Positions 32,741 to 44,480 are shown, counted from the stretch's first letter. The stretch: 64,000 bases of DNA from Chlorophyllum brunneum (GCA_963576785.1 OY756150.1:1984001-2048000), one strand, 5' to 3'. The notes: generated by a model from the letters alone, not told the origin. Numbers and translations: made by a program.

Positions 32741-34128
32741 GAACTTGCAGGACAAAGCTGGAGTACTGAATGGTAGGATTTTGAGAAAGGTGGAAGGGGA
32801 GGAGGGCGATAAGGATAAGTTTTTACCATTCTTGCCACTTCAAACGGTTGGAGAACCAACCTATTAAGACGGGGTTGACGCACGGAGGGGAAACCCTAGT
32901 CATTGCCACATTCTGGAGGGGCGAAAACGGAGATGACCGGTGATGCCAGATCTGAATACATGAAATCGAGCAAGGGGCTGTAAGCGTACGAGAGTGCTGG
33001 TGTTGGTGGCATTATCATCGTTTTGTAGCCTCGTGGTGGATCTGGAAGAGTAAACCCCGGTACCCTGACCCGAGGGGATGTATCTTTGTATCGTTTGATT
33101 CTTTCCTTCTCAATATATTCATATTCAATTGTCTAGGGGAACGAAGAACATGAAGATTAGTACTGAAGATGGGATGCCTGTGTGGGAAAGATCCCCTTCA
33201 CCGCAGATCTGTGTCGTACCTGAAAGGGAGCTGGTAGGATATCAGACCAGGGCGCTTATCTGGAACGCCCACTACAAGCCGTGATGAAAACTTTCAATAT
33301 GCTCCGAGAGCAGAAGCCTGACCACCATCTAAGTTTGGGGGATCTAAGGAAATAGTTAGGTGTGACACAGCACTCGGTGGAACGCCCGCACGTCCTCTGG
33401 CATACTTGCACAGGGTTTATATGGTTACGTTAGTCATCTTTGTCATTGTTTTTTCAATCGCCTATTATCGGGGACAGATGAACCCAAAGGACAGCAACAT
33501 GAGGTGTGTCCTTGATGCACCCCACAACCTCAAGCTGTATTGTCCATAAGACTACAGCCTTACGGTCCTCATATTCGATGTTTGACGTTAAATCGTTGTT
33601 TCTGGCTGACTATCGGTCATCCTTATTCTCTGTCCATTGTGTGGGCCGAAGCCGTAATCGGTGTTTCAATCGCTCAGATCCATCCGACACTACGACACAG
33701 CTGACGGGTACATGGAGCAATGGACAGGAATTGATTGCATCAACTCTGTCGCACGATTGAATCGGTCACAGGAGGACCAGGCGAGGCAACTGGGATTGGA
33801 TAGCAAAATGTCAGATGGGTTGCAGAGATTGGCGACCCAGCAGAGTCATGGTCATCACATCCTGCTTCCATCCTGGGATCTATTAACGTCTGACAGACTT
33901 GATGTGCAAGAATCACTCCAGAATTCTCGACCACGAAGCTTCTAATCGGGTCAAGACAGCGGAAATCCGGGTTTTAGATTGACCACTCTCCACTGCTGTG
34001 CCGCAAACCCTCCACATGTTTGCCTGGCCAACTTCATGCTTGGAATGCATGCAGACCTTGGGGGTAGATACCGGCGGGGTCCGCAATACTGCTTCCTAAA
34101 GCTCTAGGATTGCTTATGATTTATGATC

Positions 34129-34922
34129 ATTATGCTCATCATTCTCCTGCTCGCCGCTACATTCAGGAACACATCTGACGACAGAAGGAGTCAGATGTAT
34201 GTTCTCGTCCTCGAAGCCATGTGATCACGTACCACACGAACGTGTCGATTCTTTACTATCTACCTTTCCCCTCTTCATAGCAGGACACTTCAGGCCTTTA
34301 CGCATTTACACGCCACTAAATTACCCACCCACCCATACCACTTAATTTAGAAATTGAGAACAGACATAGGTGGCTCGTCGTGGCTCAACGCAGGGGCGAC
34401 CTGACCGCGTTGCACTTCGACCTCACCACCAGAGACCCGGGACAAAATAAACCCGGATCTCTCAGCCCACACACTCACAATGTCAACGTCTCGCTATAGA
34501 TTCATCTATACAAATATATCACTTATCTGGCTAAAATCGAGCGAGAGGTCTTCATCAAGTGTCCCTATCACATCCGCGATCGACGCTCTGGATCCACCCA
34601 TCCCGCTCACCATCTTTGGCCGCCAACTGCCCGGATGCCCCAACCTCCGCTAGCCAACGTACCATACAGGACTCGTCTGGAGCTGCATTGCCACGATTTT
34701 CGCTTGTACTTGGGTTGCCATGCACTTTGGGTTGGGAGAAGCTGAAGGAGAGGGTCAAAATTATGGCCTTTGTCTCCCTTGTGGCCTTCTGATGGCGGTT
34801 GGTGGGTGGTTGTATGTTGTTGCCTGATCTATCATCATTACTCTTGCTTTCACCACCCTCCGTGATCTCCCACCCCAAGCGTACCAGAATGTTGAATGGA
34901 CCACCTTTGTCCCCTGCTCCTA
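34129..34922 (+). pseudogene. Membrane-protein family copy A, deleted and interrupted
   Basis: This is a member of the tandem membrane-protein family. It starts with LIILLLAATFR (ATG 34129), then the coding sequence is split by a 379-bp inserted repeat (34169-34547). It continues with SSSSVPITSAIDAL and the usual SCIATIFACTWVA segment, with frame errors near 34650 and 34715. At about 34765 it jumps directly to the last 45 codons (VGGWLYVV...). Roughly 1 kb is missing, covering the intron and the central membrane segments. The downstream sequence to about 35230 is almost the same as that after copy B (37551-37857), so copies A and B are recent duplicates. Confidence 0.9.
34169..34547 (+). mobile_element. 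380-bp dispersed repeat, copy 1
   Basis: It starts ACACATCTGACGAC, forming a hairpin with GTCAGATGT about 20 bases on, and ends CTAAAATCGAGCGAGAG. Two further copies lie at 45063-45445 (inverted) and 50838-51210. Its ends are defined because it interrupts a known gene sequence (CATTCAGG, then TCTTCATC). At most a very short target duplication (AGG or less) is visible. It has no coding capacity of its own apart from a conserved ATG near the end (MSTSRYRFIYTN). The class is unclear. Confidence 0.8.
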
Positions 34923-36069
34923 GCTGTCGCCCCTGTCATGATGTCACATACAATAGTTAGCGTGTTTTTAAACTTGTTCACCCCATCAAATGTAATGACT
35001 GTCATGACTATCTTTCTACCTCTTCGTCTCATTCAAGCAGCTCATTTTTGTTGTGAATGTCATGTACGCCGACGACGTTTAACAGCGTTGGGTGGGTACG
35101 GAGTCGCTTTGTACAGTCCCCACACATTTGCCCGATCGGGCCTAAAGACATTGCTGGTGGGATAAACCCTAGCGCTCACCCAAACCCAGCTTGTTGATGC
35201 CAAGCGGGCATTGGTACCATCTCATCACCATGAATGGAGGCCCTGCCGACAGGCAGGTACGTTTTCTTGGGCAAAACATGACAAGTCACAGGAAGTTGAA
35301 GTCAGGTGTAACACCTCACTGTCCCTCCTGTCCTACCCTTCTCCCTATACCCTTTGCTTTACCCTCCTTTTCCTGTAATCACATCATTTCCAATTAAATT
35401 AATTTACCTGCCACTGCAATCCCCATAAATATACATCTTTCAACAGAGACGAGTCGTGCAGTGACCCTTCTGCGGGACATGTGCGGGCAACCTGTCATCG
35501 TCCCCCTGTTGGGCTCACACACTGGAAATTCTGGACGTCTCGCTCTCCGAGACTCCGATCCGCCACTCCCAAAGAACTGTACGCACGATTTACTCCCCTT
35601 TTTCATCAATCCCTTACACCGTAGAAAACATTTTTTTCGCTCTGTTGCCCTGGTTGACACTCCCAGCCCAAGATCGGTGTTTTAATCGTTCAAATCCATC
35701 CAAGTCGTACGTCAGTCGACACTATGACACAGCTGACGGATGCATTAATCAACGGATAGGAATTGAATCAACTTTGTTGCACGATTGAATTGGTTGCAGG
35801 AGGACCAGGCGAGGCTGGTGGTAATGGATAGCAAAATGTCGGATGGGTGCAGGGATTGGCGACCCAGCAGAGTCATGTTCGTCTTCCATCCAGGGATCAA
35901 TGGTCGTCCGACAGGCTTGACACGCAAACATGAAACCTTATCACAAAGCTTCTAATCGGATCAAGACAGCGGAAATCTGGTTTCTAGAACGATCATCCTC
36001 CACTCCTATGCCACCTCCGCATGCTTGCCTGGCGAACTTCACGCCTGGAACGCATGCGGACATCGGGGG

Positions 36070-36076
36070 TATATAT
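36070..36076 (+). promoter_or_regulatory. TATA box of copy B
   Basis: TATATAT lies 67 bases before the ATG, with CGCATGCGGAC about 20 bases upstream. The same pair is found before copies C and D, and in altered form before A. Confidence 0.7.
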
Positions 36077-36136
36077 TGTCGAGGTCTGCTATACCGCCTC
36101 TTAAACCTCTTACGCTGCTTATCGTTTACGATCGCT

Positions 36137-37550
36137 ATGCTCATCCTCCTCCTGCTTGCCGCTGTGTTCAAAACTTCATCAAGTCTGCCACTTACATCTG
36201 CGATCGACGCTCTCGATGCGCCCACCGCACTCACCATCTTTGGCCGCCAACTCCCCAAATGTCTCAACCCCGCTAGTCAACGGACCATACAGGACATCGT
36301 CTGGAGTTGCATTGCCACGATTTTCGCTTGTACTTGGGTTGCCGTGCACCCGAATGTTTCCGATCCGTGCACTTCGGGTTGGGAGAAGCTGAAGGAGAGG
36401 GTCAAAATTATGGTCTGTGCATTGTTGGCACCGGAGCTGGTTACACTGTGGGCTTTGAGGCAGCGCATCGGGGCGGAAGAGTACATGGTGGAGTACAATG
36501 ACAAGTATTTCCAAGGTGAGTCACCAGCCAAACTTCAAGTTGTCCTGCCGTCACATCTCATTCACGCTAGAGATACCGCCAGCCAGATCAATTTTACAAT
36601 CCATCATGGACTGGTTTGGGAAACACGACAACCAGTGTCACAGACACCACCGCAGTGGCCCTTGGACGCTGACCCATGGATTCCTCCTCGAGATGCACGG
36701 CTTGCGAACTGATACGGGGAACGGCCTGTTAGAGTGTGTTGAAAGCCTTCCGGAACCCGTTTCTATCTCAGAGGCAGAGATTAGCGACAAAAGCAAAGGG
36801 GACTTCCTCACCAAGCTCTTCGTCATCCTCCAGACTGCCTGGTTCATCTTCCAGGTTCTCGCACGTTGGGCTACTCACTTAAAGGTCACCGACCTCGAGG
36901 TCATCACTCTCGGCTTTGCATTGTTAAATCTTGTCACATATGCGCTGTGGTGGAACAAGCCACAGAATATGCAGGTTCCGATATACGTTGATGTTGGAGA
37001 AGAGGAAAACGAGAAGGAAGACCGACATGAGGTGGAGATAGATGCTCCTGGCATTCGGGAAAGAATAATGAGTGTGCCTTTGGGAACCGCCACTTTCATT
37101 GTTACGATCCCATTAAGGCTTTTTGACATGTTGAACAGCGACGGGGGTTCATTCTACTCATCGGTGGACGGGTTTACGAATTTGACGGTTGCAGTTCCCA
37201 TGGCTTTAATCAGCCTGATATTTGGCGTTCTACACTTCATACCCTTGTGGACATCATCCTTCCCTTCAACCCTGGAGAGGGTTCTCTGGCTAATCTCTGC
37301 AGTGTGTATCATCACCGAGCCGATTCTCCTGTCAGTATCCGCTTTAATAATGGGATGGGATGGCCGCTGTGTGTGTTTATTCTTATGTGCCCCCCTTTTT
37401 TTGCCTTGTTGCTGTTTGATTGCGGTTGGTGGGTGGTTGTATGTTGTTGCCCGATCTATCATCATTACTCTTGCTTTCACCACCCTCCGTGATCTCCCAC
37501 CCCAAGCGTACCAGAATGTTGATTGGACCACCTTTATCCCCCACTTCTAG
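36137..37550 (+). CDS. Polytopic membrane protein of unknown function, copy B
   Basis: Two exons, 36137-36515 and 36571-37550, give 452 residues. The intron (GTGAGT...CGCTAG, 55 bases) interrupts a Glu codon. The start was chosen because MLILLLLAA begins all copies and exon 1 is 379 bases in each. Hydrophobic segments: a short N-terminal one, SCIATIFACTWVAV near 57-70, MVCALLAPELVTLWAL near 92-107, then FVILQTAWFIFQVLA, LGFALLNLVTYALWW, a pair around LISLIFGVLHFIPL and LWLISAVCIITEPILL, and a last hydrophobic block (CCCLIAVGGWLYVVARSIIITLAF). It ends WTTFIPHF. It belongs to a large Agaricomycete family without assigned function. It shares promoter motifs with copies C and D. Copy B differs most from the others in the acidic linker (EEENEKEDRHEVEI). 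Confidence 0.88.
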
Positions 37551-37942
37551 CTGTCGCCCCCGTCATGATGTCACGTACGATAGTTAGCATGTTTTTAAAC
37601 TTGTTCAACCCATCAAATGTAATGACTATCGTGACTATCTTTCTACCTGTTCGTCTCATTCAAGCAGCTCATTTTTGTCGTGAATGTCATGTGCGCCAAC
37701 ACCATTTAACAGCTTTGGGTGGGTACGGAGTCGCTTGTACAGTCCCTGCACATTTGTTCGATCGGGCCTAAAGACATTGCTGGTGGGATAAACCCTAGCA
37801 CTCACCCAAACCCAGCTTGTTGACGTCAAGGGGGCATTGGTACCATCGCATCACCATAACTTGTCACACCCGGTCCAAACTACCCACTACATATCATCTA
37901 CTTCTCCTCGTCTACTTTCAGACAACCATCGTCCATTTCCGA
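37551..37942. repeat. Duplicated 3' flank of copy B
   Basis: Nearly the same sequence follows pseudogene A (34919-35232). Both contain CATGATGTCAC, TCTTTCTACCT and GTGGGATAAACCCTAGC. No coding frame. It marks the copy A-copy B duplication as recent. Confidence 0.85.
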
Positions 37943-38200
37943 ATGAGTCGTACTTCATTTTCGTCAGTTGGCTCTAGGAGTCATAGCAACTCCATCACCT
38001 CTACTAACGCCCGGGATGGCCTCGTCGATTCAGACCCGAACTTCGTTTAAGAAGTATGGGAGAGTGTGGATGGAGGAGAACGGGAAGAACAAGAAGTATT
38101 GAGTGAGCAGGATGCGGGGTTGAGAACTCTGTGGGGGAGATACTATATTCCCGCCGAAAATCGCTCAATAAGACCAGTATAATCTCTGATATGCTTTTAT
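37943..38200 (+). pseudogene. Relic N-terminus of second gene-like repeat (unit III)
   Basis: ATG 37943 opens MSRTSFSSVGSRSHSNSITS and continues DGLVDSDPNFV. A TAA follows where the unit IV copy (near 42515) has CAA. After it the frame continues EVWESVDGGEREEQEVL and ends with RYYIPAENRS near 38140. Unit IV has FHIPAENVSHETQY at the same place. This is the best preserved N-terminus of the second repeat family. Serine-rich, no known domain. Confidence 0.4.
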
Positions 38201-40430
38201 CTTCACCTGAAGACCTTGATGCATTCTTCTTTTTCGCTTCTCGCTCGCCACTTAACCATCTCTACAATGCATAAGTCCATTCAATATCTTCGGGAAGGCG
38301 TATGAGCAGGCACAGGGACCGGCTTTATACCTAACATGTACATTCTCTCCCTCAAGCAGAATTCTGTCCTTGCATCTTATTGTCACAATTCCAGAACATC
38401 GCCTAGTTGCCCACCCCTCCGTACCGCCTGACTGTGGTCGACTATACGCCACGTCCCTTCCAGACACCCCTTCCCTTCCAGACACCCCTCACCCACGCCT
38501 CAACACAGTATACTTCGCTTCTCCGAATCAGGCATACCGTTGACCTGATGCTTCAAGCGTCAGTGGTGTCTTCACATGCATGCCGCAGTCATTGTGGTCT
38601 GGCGGAACGAAAACTGAGAGGATCGATGATCGGCAGGTCCGGAAACACGTAATTGTCACTTTTGAGAGAAGAACTATAAGCGTATAAGCGTTGGTGATGC
38701 TATCGTCACTTTGTAGTCCCATGTTGGAGCGGAAAAAAAAAAGAAACCACGGAGGTATGACCGGGAAGGATGTACATTTCGATTGTTTCAATCTCACGAT
38801 CGATTGTCTGCAGGGACGAATTAGAACATGAAGAGAGTCTAACGAAGTTATTATAGCTACTAGCGCAGTGGTACCAAAGATGAGAGACTTGGCTGAGGGG
38901 GATAGGTATGCAGAGCCTGTTCACTTCACCAACGTGCACATCTCTCGGTCATAAGCGCCCAGATCCAACACTCCCAGCACGCCGGTCAATTCAGATAGGG
39001 TTCTCTGTAACACAAGCTCGCCTATCCTCCGCGGCCACGTCCTCAATGGGATCAGGCCCGTCTGGATGGGATCCCTTGGTACATGATCCACCAGGTAAGC
39101 GCTCTGATCACCCCTGCTTTCACGCACATTCAACGTCACACTCGCGAGGTCCGGAATATTCCCATGTTGAGATTAGGTATCACTACCCCCAATTGTCACC
39201 AGAGGACCTGGGAGGCAATTCATGAGGTATAAAGGAGGGCTTGTTCGTCAATAGCATAGCCTGAGACGTATACCCTCATTTCTTCCCCCATTTTTCTTTA
39301 ATGTTTCGACGCCAATTTCAATCCGAAGTGGCGAGTGTGGCGCGGTCTTGCAGGGATGCGAGTTTGTGGGGACTCCACGAACCGACTGGACTGGATACCC
39401 TATGTCAGATCAGCCTCGTATTGCCCTACCGGGAGTGGAATAACAGACCAGGGCGCTCACCCGGAACGTTCACTACAAGCTGTGACGAAAACTTTTAATA
39501 ATCTCAGGTGAGTGACAAGGATATCATCTAATATGTGCTGTCCCTCACTGTGAATCTCCAGGGAGGACGGGAGACCGGGTGGGAGGCGATGAAACCGGGC
39601 TATGATAGTCTTGGAGCTGTCATTCGTCACGAGCTAGAAATCAACTATGATAAGGAAATCCGTGAAATTCCGGCGATATAGAATGGCCTACCCTTGGGTT
39701 CCGTGTGCTAATTCCCAGCAGTATTCGCAGCCATCGGAAGTACGGAATACCTTGTGTCTACGAGGGGGAGAGTTAATAGAGAGTTATAAGATCGGACGGA
39801 TCTAAGGGGATAAAACAACCGGGCGCCCTCTGTCCTGTTATTCTAGCGCTCTTACACAGGTTTTATATAGTTATGCTAGTCTTCTTTCTCATTGATTTTC
39901 CAATTGCCCATTATCGGAGATAGAAGAATCCACAGTACAGCAACATGAGGTGTTCTTGATGCACTTTGCAACTTCGAGCTGAATTGACCATGAAACTCAC
40001 GTTCGATGTTTGACGTTTAATTGTTGTTGCTGATCGACTATCTGCCATCCTCATTCCCTGTTTACCGTGGTGGGCTAAAGCCCTTATCGGTGTTCAATCT
40101 CCCAGATCGATCCGAGCCGAACGTCAGTCAACACTGTGACACAGCTGATGGATGCATGGAACAATGGACAAGAATTGAATCAGCTCAGTCGCACATGTGA
40201 ATTGGTTGCGGGAGGACCAGGCAAGGCGGCTGGTATTGGATAGCAAAATGTCAGATGGGTGCAGAGATTGGCGACCCAGCAAAGTCATGTTCGTCACATC
40301 CTCCTGCCATTTACGAATCAATTAACGTCTGACATATTTGACACGCAAACATCACTCTAGAAGCTTCTAATCGGGCCAATACAGCAAAAGGCTGGTTTCT
40401 AGAACGATCACTCTGCACGGCTGTGCCACC
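38201..40430. other. Unit III upstream block, no intact gene
   Basis: Fragments match units I and IV: 38560-38830 resembles 32890-33170, and 39840-40280 resembles 33400-33850. The remainder, including 38905-39240, shows only short frames without supporting features. Confidence 0.5.
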
Positions 40431-40485
40431 AAACCTCCAGAAGTTCGGTCAACTTCACGCTTGAAATGCATGCAGACCTCAGGGG

Positions 40486-40503
40486 TATATACTGGGTATA
40501 TAC
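40486..40503 (+). promoter_or_regulatory. Duplicated TATA box of copy C
   Basis: TATATAC occurs twice, at 40486-40492 and 40497-40503, as a perfect 11-base tandem (GGGTATATACT twice). The other copies have one. TGCATGCAGAC precedes it by about 20 bases. The second box is about 72 bases before the ATG. Confidence 0.65.
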
Positions 40504-40568
40504 TCTTGAGGTCTGCGATACCCCGTCCTAAACCTCTTGCGCTGCTTATCTCTTCATATACATTCGCG

Positions 40569-41996
40569 ATGCTCATCCTCCTCCTGCTCGCCGCTGCATT
40601 CAGATCTTCATCAAGCATCCCCGTTACATCTGCGATCGACGCTCTTGATCCACCCACACCACTCACCATCTTTGGCCGTCAACTCCCGGAATGCCTCAAC
40701 CCCGCTAGCCAACGTACCATACAGGACATCATCTGGAGCTGCATTGCTACGATTTTCGCCTGTACTTGGGTCGCCGTGCACCCGAACGTTCCAAAACCAT
40801 GTACCTCGGGCTGGAAGAAGCTGAAGGAGAGGGTAAAGATCATGGTCTGCGCACTGTTAGCACCAGAACTCATTACGGCATGGGCTCTGAGGCAGCGCAT
40901 CGGGGCGGCAAAGCACATGGGGGAGTATAATGCAAAGTATTTCGAGGGTGAGTGCCGCCCGGGCCCCGTCCGCCCTCGTATCTCATCCAATTCAGAGATG
41001 CCACCGGCCAGATCGATCGTGCAGTGCCTCCTGGACTGGTTTGGGGAATATGACCAGCAGTGTCACAGACACAACCGTAATGGACCTTGGACACTGGCTC
41101 ATGGATTTCTCCTCGAGATGCGTGGCTTGCGACCATATAATCGGCCCGACTTTCTCCCCAGGTCCGGTGCGTTCCAAGATATTACCAAGCTTCCTGGACG
41201 TCTCTCCATCTCGGAGGCAGAAATCAATGATAAAAGCAAAGGCGACTTCCTCACAAAGCTCTTCGTCGTCTTGCAGACAACCTGGTTCATCTTCCAAGTC
41301 CTAGCTCGTTGGGTCACCCACTTGCAGGTCACCGAGCTCGAGGTCGTCACGCTCGGCTTCGCATTTTTGAACATCGTCACATATGGACTGTGGTGGAACA
41401 AGCCACAGAACATGCAGGTTCCGATATACATTGATGCTGGAGAGGAGGATACGCTGGGGGAAGGATGGCATGGAACGAGGGTGGAGGAAGACAATGGCGC
41501 TGATGTTTGGGGCAGAATATCCCGTGCACCTTTCAAAATTGCCCATTTCACTATTACACTCCCTGTTATGTTTGTTGACATGTTGGCTGATCACGGGAAT
41601 AGTTCATTCTACTCATCGGTGGATGGGACTGAGAATTTGGCAGTTTTGCTTCCCATGACTTTTATCAATGTCATATTTGGCGGTTTACATTTCATACCTT
41701 TGTGGACATTATCCTTCCCTTCAAACCCGGAGAGAGTTCTCTGGCTTATCTCAGCAGTGTGGATCACCACAGAGCCAATTCTCCTGACAGGGGTTGCCTT
41801 AGCGGATCTGGATGGAAGCCATGGCAGATTTTTGCAAGTAATTGGATACGTTATGGCCATTCCGATGGCAGTTGGGGGGTGGTTGTATGTCGTTGCCCGT
41901 TTTCTCCTCATTACGATTGCTTTCACTACCCTCCGTGATCTTTCACCCAGCGCATATCAGAACATTGAATGGACGACTTTTATCCCCCACTTCTAG
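40569..41996 (+). CDS. Polytopic membrane protein of unknown function, copy C
   Basis: Exons 40569-40947 and 40996-41996 give 459 residues. The intron of 48 bases (GTGAGTGCC...AATTCAG) is a multiple of three and has no stop, so an unspliced message would still be read through. Features match the family: MLILLLLAAAFRSSSS start, SCIATIFACTWVAV, the Cys-Thr-Ser-Gly-Trp-Lys-Lys-Leu loop, ALLAPELITAWALRQRIGAA, GPWTLAHGFLLEMRGL, ISEAEINDKSKGDFLTKLF before the central membrane pair, WWNKPQNMQVPIYIDAGEED, and the terminal WTTFIPHF. Copies C and D are very similar through exon 1 and the first half of exon 2 and diverge more in the acidic linker and last loops. Intact by reading. Function unknown. Confidence 0.9.
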   Translation: MLILLLLAAAFRSSSSIPVTSAIDALDPPTPLTIFGRQLPECLNPASQRTIQDIIWSCIATIFACTWVAVHPNVPKPCTSGWKKLKERVKIMVCALLAPELITAWALRQRIGAAKHMGEYNAKYFEGECRPGPVRPRISSNSEMPPARSIVQCLLDWFGEYDQQCHRHNRNGPWTLAHGFLLEMRGLRPYNRPDFLPRSGAFQDITKLPGRLSISEAEINDKSKGDFLTKLFVVLQTTWFIFQVLARWVTHLQVTELEVVTLGFAFLNIVTYGLWWNKPQNMQVPIYIDAGEEDTLGEGWHGTRVEEDNGADVWGRISRAPFKIAHFTITLPVMFVDMLADHGNSSFYSSVDGTENLAVLLPMTFINVIFGGLHFIPLWTLSFPSNPERVLWLISAVWITTEPILLTGVALADLDGSHGRFLQVIGYVMAIPMAVGGWLYVVARFLLITIAFTTLRDLSPSAYQNIEWTTFIPHF

Positions 41997-42409
41997 TAGT
42001 TACCCTATCAATATGTCCTGGCGTCTCGTTGAATCCGTCACGTTCATTCTACCTCATGTTCGGGGCGAAAACTGTTTCGACACTACCTCCAAAATCAGCC
42101 AATTTCCTTGTTTAATGTCCTGAACCAACCTTAAGGGATCGACAGGCGGTTGCTGGGTCAAAGGTTCCCGCTAGGTTCATGGAACTCGAGTGAAGAACAT
42201 CGGTCAAGGGGTAAGAACAGATCTGAGCCATGATGTATCCATTTTATTGTTATCATCAGCCAGACAACATCCACTGACAGGCCTCCAGCATCCAACTCAA
42301 GATGAGCCAGTCATCCAACCCAGCTCTCCTCCAGCTGGCTCTCATGACTGTTCGAAGGGACCTGGTGTTCCTGCCCCAATATAAATTCCGTCATCTCTTG
42401 CCAACCCAT
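41997..42409. other. Spacer after copy C
   Basis: No gene or clear repeat is seen in this stretch. It separates copy C from the start of duplicated unit IV. Confidence 0.5.
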
Positions 42410-42529
42410 TTCCGATGCACCCAAACTTCGTCTGCTTCCGTTGGCTCTAAAGGCGTAAGAGCTCTACCATTAGAAGCCATGATGGTTTCGTCTATTCAAA
42501 CCTGAACTTCATTCAAGATATTTGGGAGA

Positions 42530-43290
42530 GTGGGTAGAAGAGGAGAAGACGGAGAAGTACTGAGAGGACAGCATACTGGGGGATTCGAGTTCGGATTTTA
42601 CATACATATTTACTGTGACGATATCTATGGGTACGTTTCATATACCCGCCGAAAACGTTTCACACGAAACGCAATACGCTGATCTTGGGAGAAAGACATC
42701 CGGATGGACAGACGGTTCCGCATTGCTTGGTTGGGCTGGTAGGTAAGTGACATTGATGATAACCTTCAAGATCATGATTTGATGTATTTTAATGAGGATG
42801 AAGACGCACCATCTCCTCAGAAGCACAAGCTCTTATCTGAATGCTCGTCGGCTACGTCCGCGTTTCCTAGGGGTGCATATCACATCCCCACGCAAATTCT
42901 ACAAAACCCACTTGTAGAGGTCATACCCCGGCAGAATGGCTTTGAACGATGTGGAAGGCGGAGAAGGCGCGAAAGGAGTCAACGACAAGCTAGAACAATG
43001 TCTTCCAGCTCGGATCGCACTATCAAGCACCCCTACCTCTCGGCATGAACGTGGTGGGAAGCACACGGCTTCAGAGTCAGAGTCAGGCTTGAGGATTAGT
43101 ACGAATACTTGGTGTCGGATGGGACAAACGCGAAATCCTGACCAACGGCACCGTTTCCCGGGATACGCTTCACATTCCATTGGTATTTTTGTCATTGGGT
43201 GTTTCCTTACCATCAACTCTAGGACAAATTTTGAGGGCTCAGTGGTACGATTTCAGGGAAGGGAGGGAGAAGAGGAGGATGATAAATGTT
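42530..43290 (+). pseudogene. Relic of second gene-like repeat, copy c
   Basis: Blocks: FHIPAENVSHETQY near 42640, GWTDGSALLGWAG near 42710 and, after a GTAAGT...AG gap, YFNEDEDAPSPQKHKLLSE near 42785. Then DKLEQCLPARIALSSTPTS lies near 42985 and a Ser/Glu repeat (HTASESESGLRIS) near 43060. An open frame from 42936 runs 151 codons, but it joins blocks that are out of frame in the other copies. Homologous to copy a. Confidence 0.45.
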
Positions 43291-43899
43291 TACGGCCACT
43301 TCTACATCAACTTATTTTGAAGACACAACTGACTCAGACAGTATCGACGCGTGGAAATATTGTGATTCCTAGGTCGAGGGTGGTTCTCTGAGATTAGTGG
43401 TGGTGGTGGTGGGGGGATTGACCAGCTGTGCCTGTTACCTCGCTCCGCCTATGATTCGGAATTCAGCCACGCAGGGCCTGACACCATTTCAACAACCCCC
43501 CACTATCCTGACCTGGATTATTGGCGTCTATGACTGGACCGAATATGGCAGGTGCCCCGTCCATGTCTTCAAGTACGACTACTGCGACACCAAGCCGAAA
43601 CTGAGGACAGGGATGGGTATCATTTACCTTCCATAAAGTTCTATCATTATTTTTACTTTTGGCTCGAATTGATTATATACCTACCACACTCATTCGTATC
43701 TCGATCGTTCCTTGTTCCGTTGTCATACGTCTAACGTTCATTAATCTCCCGCTATTCTGTGGATCCATGGATCGGATTGGGTTTTGCGAAGTGTTAATAC
43801 ATTGGTCTCAGCCCGAGGCGCTCAGCAAGTGTCTTTCTCCAGCACATATAACCCCACCTCTTCGGATGTATCTGCTCCCCCTGATGCAAGCCTAACGCG

Positions 43900-44480
43900 A
43901 TACACCAATGAGGAAGGAAAGACGTCGGGATGGATGCCTATTGAGAGGTAGTCATGGCTTGACAGTCCCAACTGGTCTTAGTCGGAGTGGCAGGTAAATG
44001 CCATCGTAGGTTTCCAGATCACGACCTAATACATTTTTAGTGAGGAGGAAGATGCAACGTCTCTTTTGACGCGCAGACTTTGGATATCGAATTTATCCAG
44101 ACGGTCATCAGCTACGTCCACAGGTTCCATGAGTTCATATCACATCCGTCTTGCGAGACCTGCTCAACGCCCACTGTCGAGTCACGTCCTGATGGAACGG
44201 TTTATATTGGCCTGTACGACAGAAGGTGTCTATGAATGATGAGCCAGAACGGTGGCTTCGGGTTTGAGAAAAGTTGTACAGCTGCCTCTACCCCGTGGCA
44301 TGGATGTAGTGGTGGGAAGTGCTCGGCTGCCTCTGGTTCGGCTCTGGTTCAGGTTCAAGGTTTTGTACAAGCAGTGTTGGATCATATGCATCAGGAACAA
44401 GGACAAAACTTTTGACGATGACGACAACAGACAACCGCCTCACACACCCTTAGCATTATCATCGAGTATTCCATTACCAT
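43900..44480 (+). pseudogene. Relic of second gene-like repeat, copy d
   Basis: It parallels copy b: EEGKTSGWMPIE near 43910, a stop where copy b has Gln, DSPNWS followed by the same stop, a possible intron near 43994-44040, and a shortened Gly/Ser repeat (GSGSGSRFCTSS) near 44335. Dead. Confidence 0.45.

Larger units (their letters stand above)
30860..33780. repeat. Duplicated unit I, upstream block
   Basis: This block is clearly homologous to 42410-45890 (unit IV), in the same order and orientation. Shared landmarks are TGTGGATCCATGGATC (32018 and 43759), ATCGCCTATTATCGGGGA (33459 and 45576) and GCTCCGAGAGCAGAAGCCTGAC (33301 and 45041). Parts also match 37900-40280 (unit III). Unit IV has an additional 383-bp insert at 45063-45445. 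The block ends in a copy of the membrane-protein gene (34129). No intact coding frame is seen in it, only relics. Confidence 0.8.

Noticed and set aside
32504..32755. Minus-strand protein with an EPEPEPEP run
   Set aside because: It is the opposite strand of a short simple repeat. Other copies do not keep the frame.
35930..36136. N-terminal extension of copy B
   Set aside because: The frame is open upstream, but the other copies share only the MLILLLLAA start, and the promoter TATA lies within this stretch.
38908..39225. 105-codon plus-strand ORF
   Set aside because: Composition looks like translated non-coding DNA, and it is not conserved between the units.
40360..40378. Heat-shock element (GAAGCTTC) before the family genes
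   Set aside because: GAAGCTTC is present before some copies only and is a common palindrome. Not enough repeats of the unit to call.
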